A stretch of 64,000 nt of DNA from Mesoflavibacter profundi (lineage in GTDB: Bacteria > Bacteroidota > Bacteroidia > Flavobacteriales > Flavobacteriaceae), in the NCBI RefSeq assembly GCF_014764305.1, contig NZ_CP061703.1, positions 2,709,501-2,773,500 of the forward strand, in the 5' to 3' direction. Positions 9,713 to 18,094 of this stretch are shown here, one piece after another (positions within the stretch are counted from its first letter, which is position 1; every line of letters starts with the position of its first letter). A model generated the notes under the pieces. The model ran no database searches and was not told the origin of the DNA. It was given only the letters and a program-made list of their open reading frames with translations. The translations under genes were made by a program, and so were the position numbers.

Positions 9713-12161
9713 GTTTAAAAATTCTACTGGTTACAAAATTATAGAGAATTGGATGCGTCAAAACGAATGGCAACCATTTGATTTTCAGTATAAAACTTGG
9801 TCTAAATATTACACTAAACATTCTGGTTTAGTCGTAGCTCCAACAGGTTTTGGTAAAACGTTTTCGGTGTTTCTAGCGGTTGTTATCGATTATTTAAATC
9901 ATCCAGAAACCTATAAAAAAGGACTGAAATTAATTTGGGTTAGTCCGCTTAGATCGTTAGCTAAAGACTTAGCCAAAGCAATGACAAATGCGGTTGAAGA
10001 TATTGGTTTAGATTGGCAAATTGAAGTTAGAAATGGTGATACACCAACCAATATCAAACGTAAGCAAGAACGCTTGATGCCAGACGTATTGATTACTACG
10101 CCAGAGACTTTGCATTTAATGTTCTCGCAAAAGAAAAATTCACGTTGGTTTAAACATCTTAATTGCATTGCGGTAGACGAGTGGCACGAGTTATTAGGTA
10201 ATAAACGTGGTGTTTTAACCGAATTAGCCATCGCAAGATTAAAACAGTTATCGCCAAAACTTCAAGTTTGGGGAATTACTGCAACCATTGGCAATTTAGA
10301 CGAAGCTCAGCAGGTTTTAATGCCTTATAAAGATTTAAAAACCATTCAAATTAAAGCGAAATTAAAGAAGAAAATCGACATCATTTCAGTCTTACCAGAC
10401 CAAGTCGAAACGCTTCCTTGGGCAGGACATTTAGGTCGAACAATGAGTTCTAAAATTATACCTATAATCTATGAAAATACCACGACGTTAATATTCACTA
10501 ATACAAGAAATCAAAGTGAATTATGGTATCAAATCATTCTTGAAGAAGCGCCAGATTTAGCTGGATTGATTGCTATTCATCACGGATCAATAGATAAAAA
10601 ACAACGTAATTTTATTGAAGACGCAATTGCATCAGGTATTTTAAAAGCGGTAATTTGTACAAGTTCTTTAGATCTTGGTGTAGATTTTAAGCCTGTAGAT
10701 TGTGTCATCCAAATAGGCTCAGTTAAAGGTATAGCGCGCTTTTTACAACGTGCTGGTCGTAGCGGTCATTCGCCTTTCGAGACTTCTAAAATTTATTTCG
10801 TTCCAACGCATTCTTTACAATTAATTGAAGTTGCTGCTGTCAAAGAAGCTGTAAAACAACAACAAATCGAAACACGATCACCAATTGTTTTGGCTTACGA
10901 TGTTTTGGTACAATTTTTAGTCACTTTAGCTGTTGGCGAAGGATTTAAAAAGGACGAAGTTTTCCAACTTTTACAACAAACACATGCTTTTTCGTATTTA
11001 ACCGAAGACGATTTTAATTGGGCAATTCACTTTATAACAAAAGGCGGTAACACATTATCCTCTTATGAAGAATTTCATAAAGTAATTTTAGATACAGATG
11101 GTTTGTTTAAGGTAAAAAGTAAACGAATAGCCATGTTACATCGCATGAATATTGGTACAATTGTTAGTGACGCGATGTTAATGGTAAAATTCTTTTCTGG
11201 TGGTTATATTGGTATGATAGAAGAGTTTTTTATCTCTAAGCTAAAAAAAGGCGATGCTTTTGTTTTAGCTGGTCGCGTATTACAACTAAAGCAAATTAAA
11301 GATATGACGGCTTTGGTAACTTTAAGTAAGTCTAAAAAAGCCATTACGCCAAGTTGGAAAGGTGGCTCGTTGCCATTAACATCGTATTTAACACACTTTT
11401 TAAGGTTAAAGTTAAGCGATGCTTTACAAGCTAAAACATCTGAAAAAGAGCTTAAATTTTTAAGACCATTATTGCAACGTCAAAATAAAGCATCACAAAT
11501 ACCTAAAGCTAATCAATTTTTAGTCGAATTAATCACTACAAAAGACGGATTTCACCTGTTTATGTATCCGTTTGAAGGCAGATTGGTTAACGAGATTTTC
11601 GCTGCATTAATGGCGTATCGCATTAGTAAATACAAACCCTTAACCTTTAGCATTGCTTGTAATGACTATGGTTTTGAACTATTAAGTGATCAAGAATTAC
11701 CTTTAGATGAAGCTAAAATTCATCAAATATTATCAATTGAGAATTTAATGGAAGATGTTGTGGCGAGTATAAATGCTAGTGAAATGGCAAGCCGAAAATT
11801 TAGAGATATCGCTGTTATAGCTGGTTTAGTTGTACAATCGCAACCAGGACAACGCAAAACGAATAAGAGTTTACAATCGTCTTCTGGTTTGATTTTTAGA
11901 GTTTTAGAAGAAAATGAGCCTTCAAATTTATTAATCAGACAAGCTTATACCGAAGTTTTTAATCAAGAATTAGAAGAAGTGAGATTACGTGAAGCATTTA
12001 GTAGAATTAAAAATAGTGAGATTATTATTAAACATTCAAAATCGTTTACACCATTGAGTTTTCCGTTAAAAGTAGATGGTTTAAGAGGCACGATGACAAA
12101 CGAAGATTTGCAAAAACGTATCGAGCGCATTAAAAAACAGATGCTTAAATTTGAAGAATGA
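9705..12161 (+). CDS. ligase-associated DEXH-box helicase (Lhr-like)
   Basis: 818-residue superfamily 2 DNA helicase of the Lhr-core type. Motifs in order: Walker A APTGFGKT at residues 45-52, motif Ia WVSPLRSL, motif II VDEWHELL with Asp158-Glu159-Trp160-His161, motif III ITATIGN, motif IV IFTNTRNQ, motif V TSSLDLGVDFK and motif VI QRAGRSGH. A long C-terminal part follows, as in Lhr proteins (winged helix plus Lhr-specific domains). The Trp in DEWH replaces the residue seen in canonical DEVH boxes but is normal for Lhr-like proteins. It overlaps the ligase by 8 bases and pdeM by 4 (ATGA), so the operon is tightly coupled. Confidence 0.95.
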   Translation: MSKFKNSTGYKIIENWMRQNEWQPFDFQYKTWSKYYTKHSGLVVAPTGFGKTFSVFLAVVIDYLNHPETYKKGLKLIWVSPLRSLAKDLAKAMTNAVEDIGLDWQIEVRNGDTPTNIKRKQERLMPDVLITTPETLHLMFSQKKNSRWFKHLNCIAVDEWHELLGNKRGVLTELAIARLKQLSPKLQVWGITATIGNLDEAQQVLMPYKDLKTIQIKAKLKKKIDIISVLPDQVETLPWAGHLGRTMSSKIIPIIYENTTTLIFTNTRNQSELWYQIILEEAPDLAGLIAIHHGSIDKKQRNFIEDAIASGILKAVICTSSLDLGVDFKPVDCVIQIGSVKGIARFLQRAGRSGHSPFETSKIYFVPTHSLQLIEVAAVKEAVKQQQIETRSPIVLAYDVLVQFLVTLAVGEGFKKDEVFQLLQQTHAFSYLTEDDFNWAIHFITKGGNTLSSYEEFHKVILDTDGLFKVKSKRIAMLHRMNIGTIVSDAMLMVKFFSGGYIGMIEEFFISKLKKGDAFVLAGRVLQLKQIKDMTALVTLSKSKKAITPSWKGGSLPLTSYLTHFLRLKLSDALQAKTSEKELKFLRPLLQRQNKASQIPKANQFLVELITTKDGFHLFMYPFEGRLVNEIFAALMAYRISKYKPLTFSIACNDYGFELLSDQELPLDEAKIHQILSIENLMEDVVASINASEMASRKFRDIAVIAGLVVQSQPGQRKTNKSLQSSSGLIFRVLEENEPSNLLIRQAYTEVFNQELEEVRLREAFSRIKNSEIIIKHSKSFTPLSFPLKVDGLRGTMTNEDLQKRIERIKKQMLKFEE

Positions 12162-12811
12162 AACAATTAGCGACGATTAGTTTAAAATTTGCCAATCAAA
12201 ACTTGGTGCTAACCAACCAACGTGCGCTATTTTGGAGCGAACAAAACGCATTAGTCTTAAGCGATTTGCATATTGGTAAATCGGCTACATTTAGAAAAAA
12301 TGGTATACCAATTAGTCAGTCTGTTTTAATTGAAGATTTACAGCGTTTAAAGGCCTTAATAGATTATTTTAAAGCTGAAAAGCTAATTATTGTTGGTGAT
12401 TTATTTCACGCAGAAGTCAATAAAGATATAGACTATTTTAAAGAATGGTTGTTACAATTTGATAATTTAAAATTGCAGTTAATTATTGGTAATCACGACA
12501 GACTTTCAGAGACATTATACGAAGACTTAAATATCGACATTTTTAAACCAAGTTTAAATTTAAGTCCATTTACTTTTGTTCATGATTTATATGAGTGTGA
12601 AGAGGATGAATTTTATATTTCAGGACATATTCATCCAGGATATGTGTTGAAAGGAAAAGGCAAACAGTTTATAAAATTACCATGTTATCAAGTGTTTGAC
12701 AATCATATTGTATTGCCAGCTTTTAGTAAGTTTACAGGCTTAAACACTAATAAAACGGATAAAAAATGCACTAATATTGTGTTTACAGAAGATGCGATTT
12801 TTAAAATTTAA
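12158..12811 (+). CDS. pdeM: ligase-associated DNA damage response endonuclease PdeM
   Basis: 217-residue calcineurin-like phosphoesterase. Metal ligands are visible in the expected order: Asp36 and His38 in SDLHIGK, Asp81 in GDLFH, Asn112-His113 in GNHD, His in the GHIHPG motif near residue 155. It is last in the four-gene ligase/helicase/exonuclease operon (ATGA overlap with the helicase), which is what defines the family. The role in DNA end processing is inferred from this association. Its 3' end overlaps the convergent methyltransferase gene by 4 bases, so no terminator separates them. Confidence 0.92.
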   Translation: MKQLATISLKFANQNLVLTNQRALFWSEQNALVLSDLHIGKSATFRKNGIPISQSVLIEDLQRLKALIDYFKAEKLIIVGDLFHAEVNKDIDYFKEWLLQFDNLKLQLIIGNHDRLSETLYEDLNIDIFKPSLNLSPFTFVHDLYECEEDEFYISGHIHPGYVLKGKGKQFIKLPCYQVFDNHIVLPAFSKFTGLNTNKTDKKCTNIVFTEDAIFKI

Positions 12812-13998
12812 GCTTTTGTGCAGTGTATAACAATTTTGTTGTTGTCTTCATCTGTAGTAAAAAACAAATAGTCAGTTCCGCCATCTTTTACTTTAAGTTT
12901 TTGTCTTAATTGTGCAACAGTTTCAGGGAAGTTTCTAGTCGTAAAATTAGCTTTGTCAAGTTTAAATTGCTGTTTAAATCTTTTCTTATTGTAAGGCGCA
13001 ATTGTTTCAATTTTAAAACGTCTTCCAGGGAAATCTATTAATTGCTCATTTGTGTATAAATGCGAGTGTTTATGCAATTTAAACACGTTTAATTGCTCTG
13101 CAATACTGTTAAACGCACCAGATTTTAAAACTGCTGAATTTGGTTCGTATAAATAGGTTAGTGGTTTACTGTAATTAACCGTTGCATTAGCTTCTTCATT
13201 TAAGAAAAACACGAAATTATGTTTTTTATCCTTTTTAATATTTGTGGTTATAATTTTAACCGATTGGTCAAAACCTTTGTCTAAAATCCATAACAGTTCT
13301 TTTACCTCATTATTTACTGCAATACAATGAATTTCTTTTACAAAATCAAGTTCTTTTATACCCAAAGAAATGTCTAATAACGGCGATGTTTTAATCATGA
13401 TGTTGTTAGATTTTTCAAATAGATTATCTAAATGTTGTGGAACATTAGGTAAACAATCAGATAGCATAAATACTTTACCTTTTGCATCGTTACGACGTGA
13501 AGGGTCAATGTAAATCCAGTCGTAAGTAGTATCGTTATTTATGATGTAATCTATTCCATTAGTGGCAACACAATTTATATTTTCAATTTTAAAAACGGAG
13601 TTATTGTGAGCAACAATTTTAGATAAATCGGTATTAAGCTCACAATGCATAACAGTTTCAAATTGTTTAGCAAAGTAAAAACAGTCTACACCAAATCCGC
13701 CAGTAACATCAATTAGGCTTTTTCCTTTGATCAAAGACGCTTTGTGTTTAGCGGTAACTTCAGAAGATGTTTGCTCAATATTTAGTTTGTTTGGATAGTA
13801 AATATTATCAGTTTCAAACCAAGTATTCAGCTTGTTTTTACAACGGTTTTTAGCTTCAATTTGATTAATAATTTCTGAAGAAATTTCAGAAGAAAAATGA
13901 AGACCTTTCAATATTAATTCAGAGATATTTGAATTAATATTATTTTTTATAAACTCTTGAATTTCAATATTTAATATTTCTTTATTGAAATTAATCAT
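12808..13998 (-). CDS. class I SAM-dependent methyltransferase with THUMP-like C-terminus
   Basis: 396-residue predicted methyltransferase. SAM motif I is seen as LIDVTGGFGVDCFYFAK around residue 95, and a catalytic-type DPSRR motif (WIYIDPSRRN) near residue 165. The DPSRR motif is typical of a family whose C-terminal region (~300-396, GGTDYLFF at the end) is called THUMP-like, which suggests an RNA substrate, but no target is established to my knowledge. It is last in a minus-strand run (rsmE, DUF4159, trmH-like, AI-2E, this gene), overlapping the AI-2E gene by 8 bases. The context with two rRNA/tRNA methylases supports an RNA-related role. Confidence 0.85.
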   Translation of the reverse strand: MINFNKEILNIEIQEFIKNNINSNISELILKGLHFSSEISSEIINQIEAKNRCKNKLNTWFETDNIYYPNKLNIEQTSSEVTAKHKASLIKGKSLIDVTGGFGVDCFYFAKQFETVMHCELNTDLSKIVAHNNSVFKIENINCVATNGIDYIINNDTTYDWIYIDPSRRNDAKGKVFMLSDCLPNVPQHLDNLFEKSNNIMIKTSPLLDISLGIKELDFVKEIHCIAVNNEVKELLWILDKGFDQSVKIITTNIKKDKKHNFVFFLNEEANATVNYSKPLTYLYEPNSAVLKSGAFNSIAEQLNVFKLHKHSHLYTNEQLIDFPGRRFKIETIAPYNKKRFKQQFKLDKANFTTRNFPETVAQLRQKLKVKDGGTDYLFFTTDEDNNKIVIHCTKA

Positions 13999-15085
13999 TT
14001 AATCCTTCTGTAAGTTTGTTTACTACACGATATTCGCTTAAAAATTCTTTAGCAATTACTTTTATGGCAGTATAAACTGGAATAGCAACAATTAGTCCGA
14101 CAATACCAGAAATTAGTCCTGCAATAATGATGACTAAAAAGATTTCTAAAGGATGAGATTTTACACTTTTAGAGAATATAAAAGGTTGACTAAAAAAGTT
14201 GTCTACTAATTGCGCGATAATAAAACCAATCATTACATATATGGTTTTTGGCAAGATGACATCGCTAAAACTTTGTCCTAAATTACTAGACATACTTAAT
14301 AGCACTAACAATGCAGCACTAATTACTGGTCCTAAATACGGAATAACATTTAGTAAAGCACAAAGTGTAGCAATTATTATGGCGTTTTCTATGCCGAATA
14401 GGAATAGCACAAAAGAATAAATGGTAAATAAGATAAGTAATTGCAGTAATAAACCACCAAAATATCTAGTTAGTAAATCTCTTATAGTTACAAACGATTT
14501 TCTAAGCTTTTTTTCGTGTTTTTTAGGTAAAATGGTAATTATTCCATTACTCATTAATTTACTGTCTTTTAAGAAGAAAAACGAAATAAATAGCACAGAA
14601 AATAATCCCATACTAAAGCTACCAAAACCAGAAATTACCGAGTTTAAAAAGTCTGGAATAAATCCAAAATTTAGATTAGACATAAATTTTGAATCTTTTA
14701 AAGACGCCTCAACATCAGTTGTATTTAAACCAAAGTGGCTAATAGCTTCAATATAAAGGTTTTCTACATTACTTTGAAGTTTGTCAATTTCTAATAAAGA
14801 TAAGTTGTTGCCTTGTTCAATTATTAAAGGAATAAAAAGACTAATTAAGCCAAAAACAAATATTAAAAATAGGGTAATAGTGACAACAACAGCAAGTGTA
14901 TCTGGAAACTTAAGTTTTGTTTTTAAAAACACAACGATAGGTCTGCCTAAAAGTGCTACAATACCAGCAATAGTAATATATACAATTACGCTTTGTATTT
15001 TGTAAATAAACAATCCTAGAAGCGCAATACCCAAAATTATTCCTACAGCGCGAAGGATTCCGTTAGAGATAGTTTTTGATGTCAT
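13991..15085 (-). CDS. AI-2E family transporter (membrane permease)
   Basis: 364-residue inner-membrane protein with about eight hydrophobic segments: ~12-30, 32-52, 60-85, ~150-172, ~210-230, ~235-262, ~282-300 and ~310-345. The pattern of three N-terminal helices, a soluble middle and a C-terminal bundle with PYLGP (NVIPYLGPVIS, ~residue 245) is that of the AI-2E exporter/PerM family. Some members export autoinducer-2 and others act as Na+/H+ antiporters; the substrate here is unknown. It begins 15 bases after the SpoU methylase gene and overlaps the downstream methyltransferase by 8 bases. Confidence 0.9.
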   Translation of the reverse strand: MTSKTISNGILRAVGIILGIALLGLFIYKIQSVIVYITIAGIVALLGRPIVVFLKTKLKFPDTLAVVVTITLFLIFVFGLISLFIPLIIEQGNNLSLLEIDKLQSNVENLYIEAISHFGLNTTDVEASLKDSKFMSNLNFGFIPDFLNSVISGFGSFSMGLFSVLFISFFFLKDSKLMSNGIITILPKKHEKKLRKSFVTIRDLLTRYFGGLLLQLLILFTIYSFVLFLFGIENAIIIATLCALLNVIPYLGPVISAALLVLLSMSSNLGQSFSDVILPKTIYVMIGFIIAQLVDNFFSQPFIFSKSVKSHPLEIFLVIIIAGLISGIVGLIVAIPVYTAIKVIAKEFLSEYRVVNKLTEGLND

Positions 15086-15100
15086 ACTGTAAATATATAA

Positions 15101-15607
15101 CTATTTAGCCATAATTTGTTTAGTCATTTCGTAAAGCGCAATGCTAGTAGCTTGTACCACATTCATACTGCTATTTTGTCCAAACATATCTATGTGAATA
15201 ATTGCGTCACTAATGCTTAAAATCTGGTCTGAAACTCCAAAATTTTCATCACCAATCACTAACACAATTGGTGCTTTTAAGTTGAAACTAAATTTATGTA
15301 ATGCTACGCTATTATCTGTGATTTCTAATGAAATAATTTGATGACCTTCGTTTTTTAAATTAGAAATAAAGCCGAAAGCATCTTCTACAACCTGATAATT
15401 CACAACTTTTTCGGTAGCTCTAGACGTTTTGGTCATTTTTCTACCTAACGGAATTTCGGTTCCTGTAAACACTAATTCTTTTATACCGAATGCATCTGAA
15501 GTTCTAAATAAACTACCAATATTAGGCGCATTAGTTACATTTTGACAAACAATGGTAATAGGAAATGTTTGTTGCTTAAAGTTGGTATTGTAATGGTTGA
15601 GTTGCAT
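15101..15607 (-). CDS. TrmH/SpoU family RNA 2'-O-methyltransferase
   Basis: 168-residue SPOUT methyltransferase. All three SpoU motifs are visible: motif 1 NVTNAPNIGSLFRTSDAFG (residues ~25-43, with Asn and Arg), motif 2 VLVIGDENFGVS (~115-127) and motif 3 IDMFGQNSSMNVVQATSIA (~136-155). These form the trefoil-knot SAM site. The protein is short, with no N-terminal RNA-binding extension, like TrmL-type enzymes; the exact nucleotide target is not clear (TrmL-like C/U34 or Gm18 would be candidates). Operon with rsmE and DUF4159 upstream and AI-2E downstream. Confidence 0.9.
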   Translation of the reverse strand: MQLNHYNTNFKQQTFPITIVCQNVTNAPNIGSLFRTSDAFGIKELVFTGTEIPLGRKMTKTSRATEKVVNYQVVEDAFGFISNLKNEGHQIISLEITDNSVALHKFSFNLKAPIVLVIGDENFGVSDQILSISDAIIHIDMFGQNSSMNVVQATSIALYEMTKQIMAK

Positions 15608-15627
15608 AAATGATAATAAAACTTAGG

Positions 15628-16269
15628 CTAATGTTCAAACGCATATTTTACGATGTTTGCGCCCATTTTTAAAGCTTTTAAACGCACGTCTTCAGGATCG
15701 TTGTGTACTTCTTGATCTTCCCAACCATCGCCTAAATCACTTTCAAAAGTAAATAAAACCACTAATCTGTCTTCATGATATATCCCAAAAGCTTGTGGTC
15801 TTTTACCATCGTGTTCGTGTATTTTTGGTAAACCATCTTTAAATTGAAATGCTGCGCTAAAAATCTCGTGCGTATTAGGTAATTCTGCCAACACTTGATT
15901 AGGAAATACTTTTTTTAAAGCTTCTACAACGTAAGGCTGCATACCATAATTATCATCAATGTGAAGAAATCCGCCAGAGATAAGATAATTTCTAATGTTT
16001 TCAGCTTCAGTATCATCAAAAATAACATTTCCGTGACCTGTCATGTGAAGCATTGGATATTGAAAAATATCAATGCTACCGGCTTCAACAACTTCTGGTT
16101 TTGTGTTCATCGCTGTACCAATGTTTTCGTTACAAAACTTGATTAAGTTTGGTAAAGCTGTTGGATTACTATACCAATCGCCGCCACCTTTATATTTTAA
16201 GACTGCTAAATCTTGAGAAAACCCAAAGATTGAACACAGACAAAAACATATGATAAGTTTAAACTTCAT
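15628..16269 (-). CDS. DUF4159 domain secreted protein
   Basis: 213 residues with a signal peptide (MKFKLIICFCLCSIFGFSQ). I chose the ATG at 16267-16269 because it gives the signal peptide and leaves a 2-base gap to rsmE; a longer frame from 16302 would put 11 charged residues in front of it. The domain contains the usual DUF4159 pattern: GGGDWYSNPTALPNL, MTGHGNVIFDDTEAENIRNYL, GGFLHIDDNYGMQPY and a late LVVLFTFESDLGDGWED. DUF4159 resembles a glutamine-amidotransferase-like flavodoxin fold; the function is unknown. Same operon as rsmE. Confidence 0.88.
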   Translation of the reverse strand: MKFKLIICFCLCSIFGFSQDLAVLKYKGGGDWYSNPTALPNLIKFCNENIGTAMNTKPEVVEAGSIDIFQYPMLHMTGHGNVIFDDTEAENIRNYLISGGFLHIDDNYGMQPYVVEALKKVFPNQVLAELPNTHEIFSAAFQFKDGLPKIHEHDGKRPQAFGIYHEDRLVVLFTFESDLGDGWEDQEVHNDPEDVRLKALKMGANIVKYAFEH

Positions 16270-16271
16270 AA

Positions 16272-16976
16272 TTATTCGTTTATAAACGCAACGCTGTGAC
16301 AAGCCACAATAGCAGCAGTTTCTGTACGTAAGCGCGTATTACCCAAAGTTACAGGAATAAATTTATTTTTTATTGCTGTTTCAATTTCATTAACAGAAAA
16401 ATCGCCTTCTGGACCAATTAAAATTGTGATTTCAGTGTTGGGTTTAATTTCGTTTTTTAGTGATTTTTTATCTGTTTCTTCGCAATGCGCGATAAATAAA
16501 TCACCAGAAAAGTCTTGATTTATATAGTCTTTAAACGAAATAGGTTGATTTAAAGTAGGCAGATATAGATGAAGCGATTGCTTCATTGCCGATTGTAAAA
16601 TTTTTTCAAAACGATCTAATTTTACATTTTTCCTTTCGGAATGATCGCAAAAAATAGGCGTGATGCTAGTGATACCAATTTCGGTAGCTTTTTCTAAAAA
16701 CCATTCGTAGCGGTCATTCATTTTTGTTGGTGCAACAGCTAAATGAAGTTGGTAATCTGTTGGTTTTTTAAATTCGGAATTTTCGATACTTACCACGCAG
16801 TTTTTTTGATCTGCAATAGTGATTTTTGCAGTAAAAAGGAATCCTTTTCCGTTAGTGATATAAAGCGTATCACCAACTTTTTTACGTAAAACTTTTACAA
16901 TGTGTCTGCTTTCGTCTTTAGGAAAAGTAAACGAGTTGTTTTGTTCTGAAATATCTGAATTATAGAATAACTGCAT
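16272..16976 (-). CDS. rsmE: 16S rRNA (uracil1498-N3)-methyltransferase RsmE
   Basis: Methylates N3 of U1498 in 16S rRNA. The 234 residues match the family length: an N-terminal PUA-like domain (~1-70, with ESRHIVKVLRKKVGD) and a SPOUT knot domain with ILIGPEGDFSVNEIE (~residues 185-199) and TLGNTRLRTETAAIVA near the C-terminus. It begins a minus-strand operon with DUF4159 (2-base gap after the stop) and a SpoU methylase. A minus-strand terminator at 17004-17036 separates it from the upstream small gene. Confidence 0.95.
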   Translation of the reverse strand: MQLFYNSDISEQNNSFTFPKDESRHIVKVLRKKVGDTLYITNGKGFLFTAKITIADQKNCVVSIENSEFKKPTDYQLHLAVAPTKMNDRYEWFLEKATEIGITSITPIFCDHSERKNVKLDRFEKILQSAMKQSLHLYLPTLNQPISFKDYINQDFSGDLFIAHCEETDKKSLKNEIKPNTEITILIGPEGDFSVNEIETAIKNKFIPVTLGNTRLRTETAAIVACHSVAFINE

Positions 16977-17003
16977 ATAATTTTTAAAAACACAAAAATA
17001 AAA

Positions 17004-17036
17004 AAGAGTCTTACTTTTTGATAAAATAAGACTCTT
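17004..17036 (-). terminator. rho-independent terminator
   Basis: A 10-bp perfect stem (AAGAGTCTTA / TAAGACTCTT) lies between the small secreted protein gene and rsmE. On the minus strand it is followed by a T-run, as expected for termination of transcripts of the upstream small gene. Confidence 0.85.
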
Positions 17037-17054
17037 AATTTTAATAAAATTTGT

Positions 17055-17273
17055 CTATTGATCGTGTCCTGCACAAATAAAATCTCCATGATCTAAATGT
17101 GTTTGTAATGCGTTATAACTTATTGTTATTTTATGCATATTTCCAGGATTTCCTGGTGGAACATGGCAAATTGTAATTTTTTTATCGTTATTTGGTTTTT
17201 TGCCAGAATTAAGGGAAAAAGCTAATGGTAATAACGATACAGTTACCATCGCATTAATTAAAAATAGTTTCAT
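17055..17273 (-). CDS. small secreted protein with CHVPPGNP motif
   Basis: 72 residues. The N-terminus is a signal peptide (MKLFLINAMVTVSLLPLAFS). The mature part is about 50 residues with ITICHVPPGNPGNMHKITIS followed by a LDHGDFICAGHD tail. The CHxPPGNP ... HxITxS ... LxHGD pattern is one I recognise from many otherwise unrelated secreted proteins in Bacteroidota and other phyla, usually as a module of larger proteins. Here it stands alone. Two cysteines and several His/Asp residues could bind metal, but no function is established to my knowledge. It lies between the ppiC-like gene and rsmE, with its own downstream terminator. Confidence 0.82.
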   Translation of the reverse strand: MKLFLINAMVTVSLLPLAFSLNSGKKPNNDKKITICHVPPGNPGNMHKITISYNALQTHLDHGDFICAGHDQ

Positions 17274-17364
17274 AATAGCTTGTTTTACGTTTACTAAGGT
17301 AAGTTACGTCAAACTATTAATTAACAGTAATATATACGATTAAAAGCTAAATTATTCTTTATAA

Positions 17365-17991
17365 TTAATCTATAACTTTTAAAACTTTAATTTCTTTAAT
17401 TTTTTTAATTCTGTGTGTTTTTAAAATTACAAAATAAGCTTGTGGCTCTGGTATTCTAACGGTGTAAATTTGTCCAACTTTGTGTTCTAGATTAAACGCT
17501 TCTGTTTCTACTTCAATAGGAAGATTACCTTCTTTTAACCAACCAGAATCGCCACCACGTAACGCATTTTTATCCATTGAATATTTTTTTGCTAAATCAT
17601 CAAATCTAACACCATCTTCGTAAGATTGAAGGATTTCGTTTTTATATTTTACAATAGTTTCGGCATCTAATTTATTGCCATCTAAATACACGTAACTTAG
17701 TCTGTAATGACGCTGGTTATCTTTTTCTATGACTTTGTAAACTGTCGTGTCAAATTCACCTTTAACCACTTTTGTGCTACCAACAGATGTGCTTAATAAT
17801 GCGTTAGCTAGCTTAGATTGGTGCTTTTCTTCATTAAAAATTAGAATCTTATTTTTTCTAGATTTTTTGGTTTCTAAAAATTTTTCGGCTTGTTCTGTAG
17901 TTGTTATCGTATCTAAACTTTTAATCAGTTTTTTTTGAGCAGTTGCTGTAAAAGTGATTAAAGCTAGTGTTACTGTAAGTAGGTATTTCAT
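17365..17991 (-). CDS. parvulin-type peptidyl-prolyl isomerase, exported
   Basis: 208 residues with a signal peptide (MKYLLTVTLALITFTATAQ). The C-terminal ~100 residues form a PpiC/parvulin rotamase domain: YVYLDGNKLDAETI, EDGVRFDDLAKKYSMD, ALRGGDSGWLKEGNLP, EAFNLEHKVGQIYTVRIPEP and AYFVILKTH. It is expected to assist folding of periplasmic or outer-membrane proteins. The N-terminal ~70 residues are specific to this protein. tsaD lies upstream on the same strand, but a hairpin terminator at 18036-18065 lies between them. Confidence 0.9.
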   Translation of the reverse strand: MKYLLTVTLALITFTATAQKKLIKSLDTITTTEQAEKFLETKKSRKNKILIFNEEKHQSKLANALLSTSVGSTKVVKGEFDTTVYKVIEKDNQRHYRLSYVYLDGNKLDAETIVKYKNEILQSYEDGVRFDDLAKKYSMDKNALRGGDSGWLKEGNLPIEVETEAFNLEHKVGQIYTVRIPEPQAYFVILKTHRIKKIKEIKVLKVID

Positions 17992-18035
17992 TAATTAAAT
18001 TTTTAGATTTTTAGTTTTGTTTAAGCAAAAAAACA

Positions 18036-18065
18036 AAAAAAAGACACAGTAAATGGTCTTTTTTT
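18036..18065 (-). terminator. rho-independent terminator after tsaD
   Basis: Inverted repeat AAAAAAAGAC / GTCTTTTTTT with a 10-nt loop; on the minus strand it ends in a long T-run. It lies 30 bases beyond the tsaD stop codon. Confidence 0.65.
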
Positions 18066-18094
18066 AAAGGTTATTAACAATGGTTTTAACAATA

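Noticed and set aside
14199-14756. Open frames on the plus strand opposite the AI-2E permease gene
   Set aside because: They are antisense to a well-supported membrane protein gene, have no family likeness and use atypical composition; treated as shadow frames.
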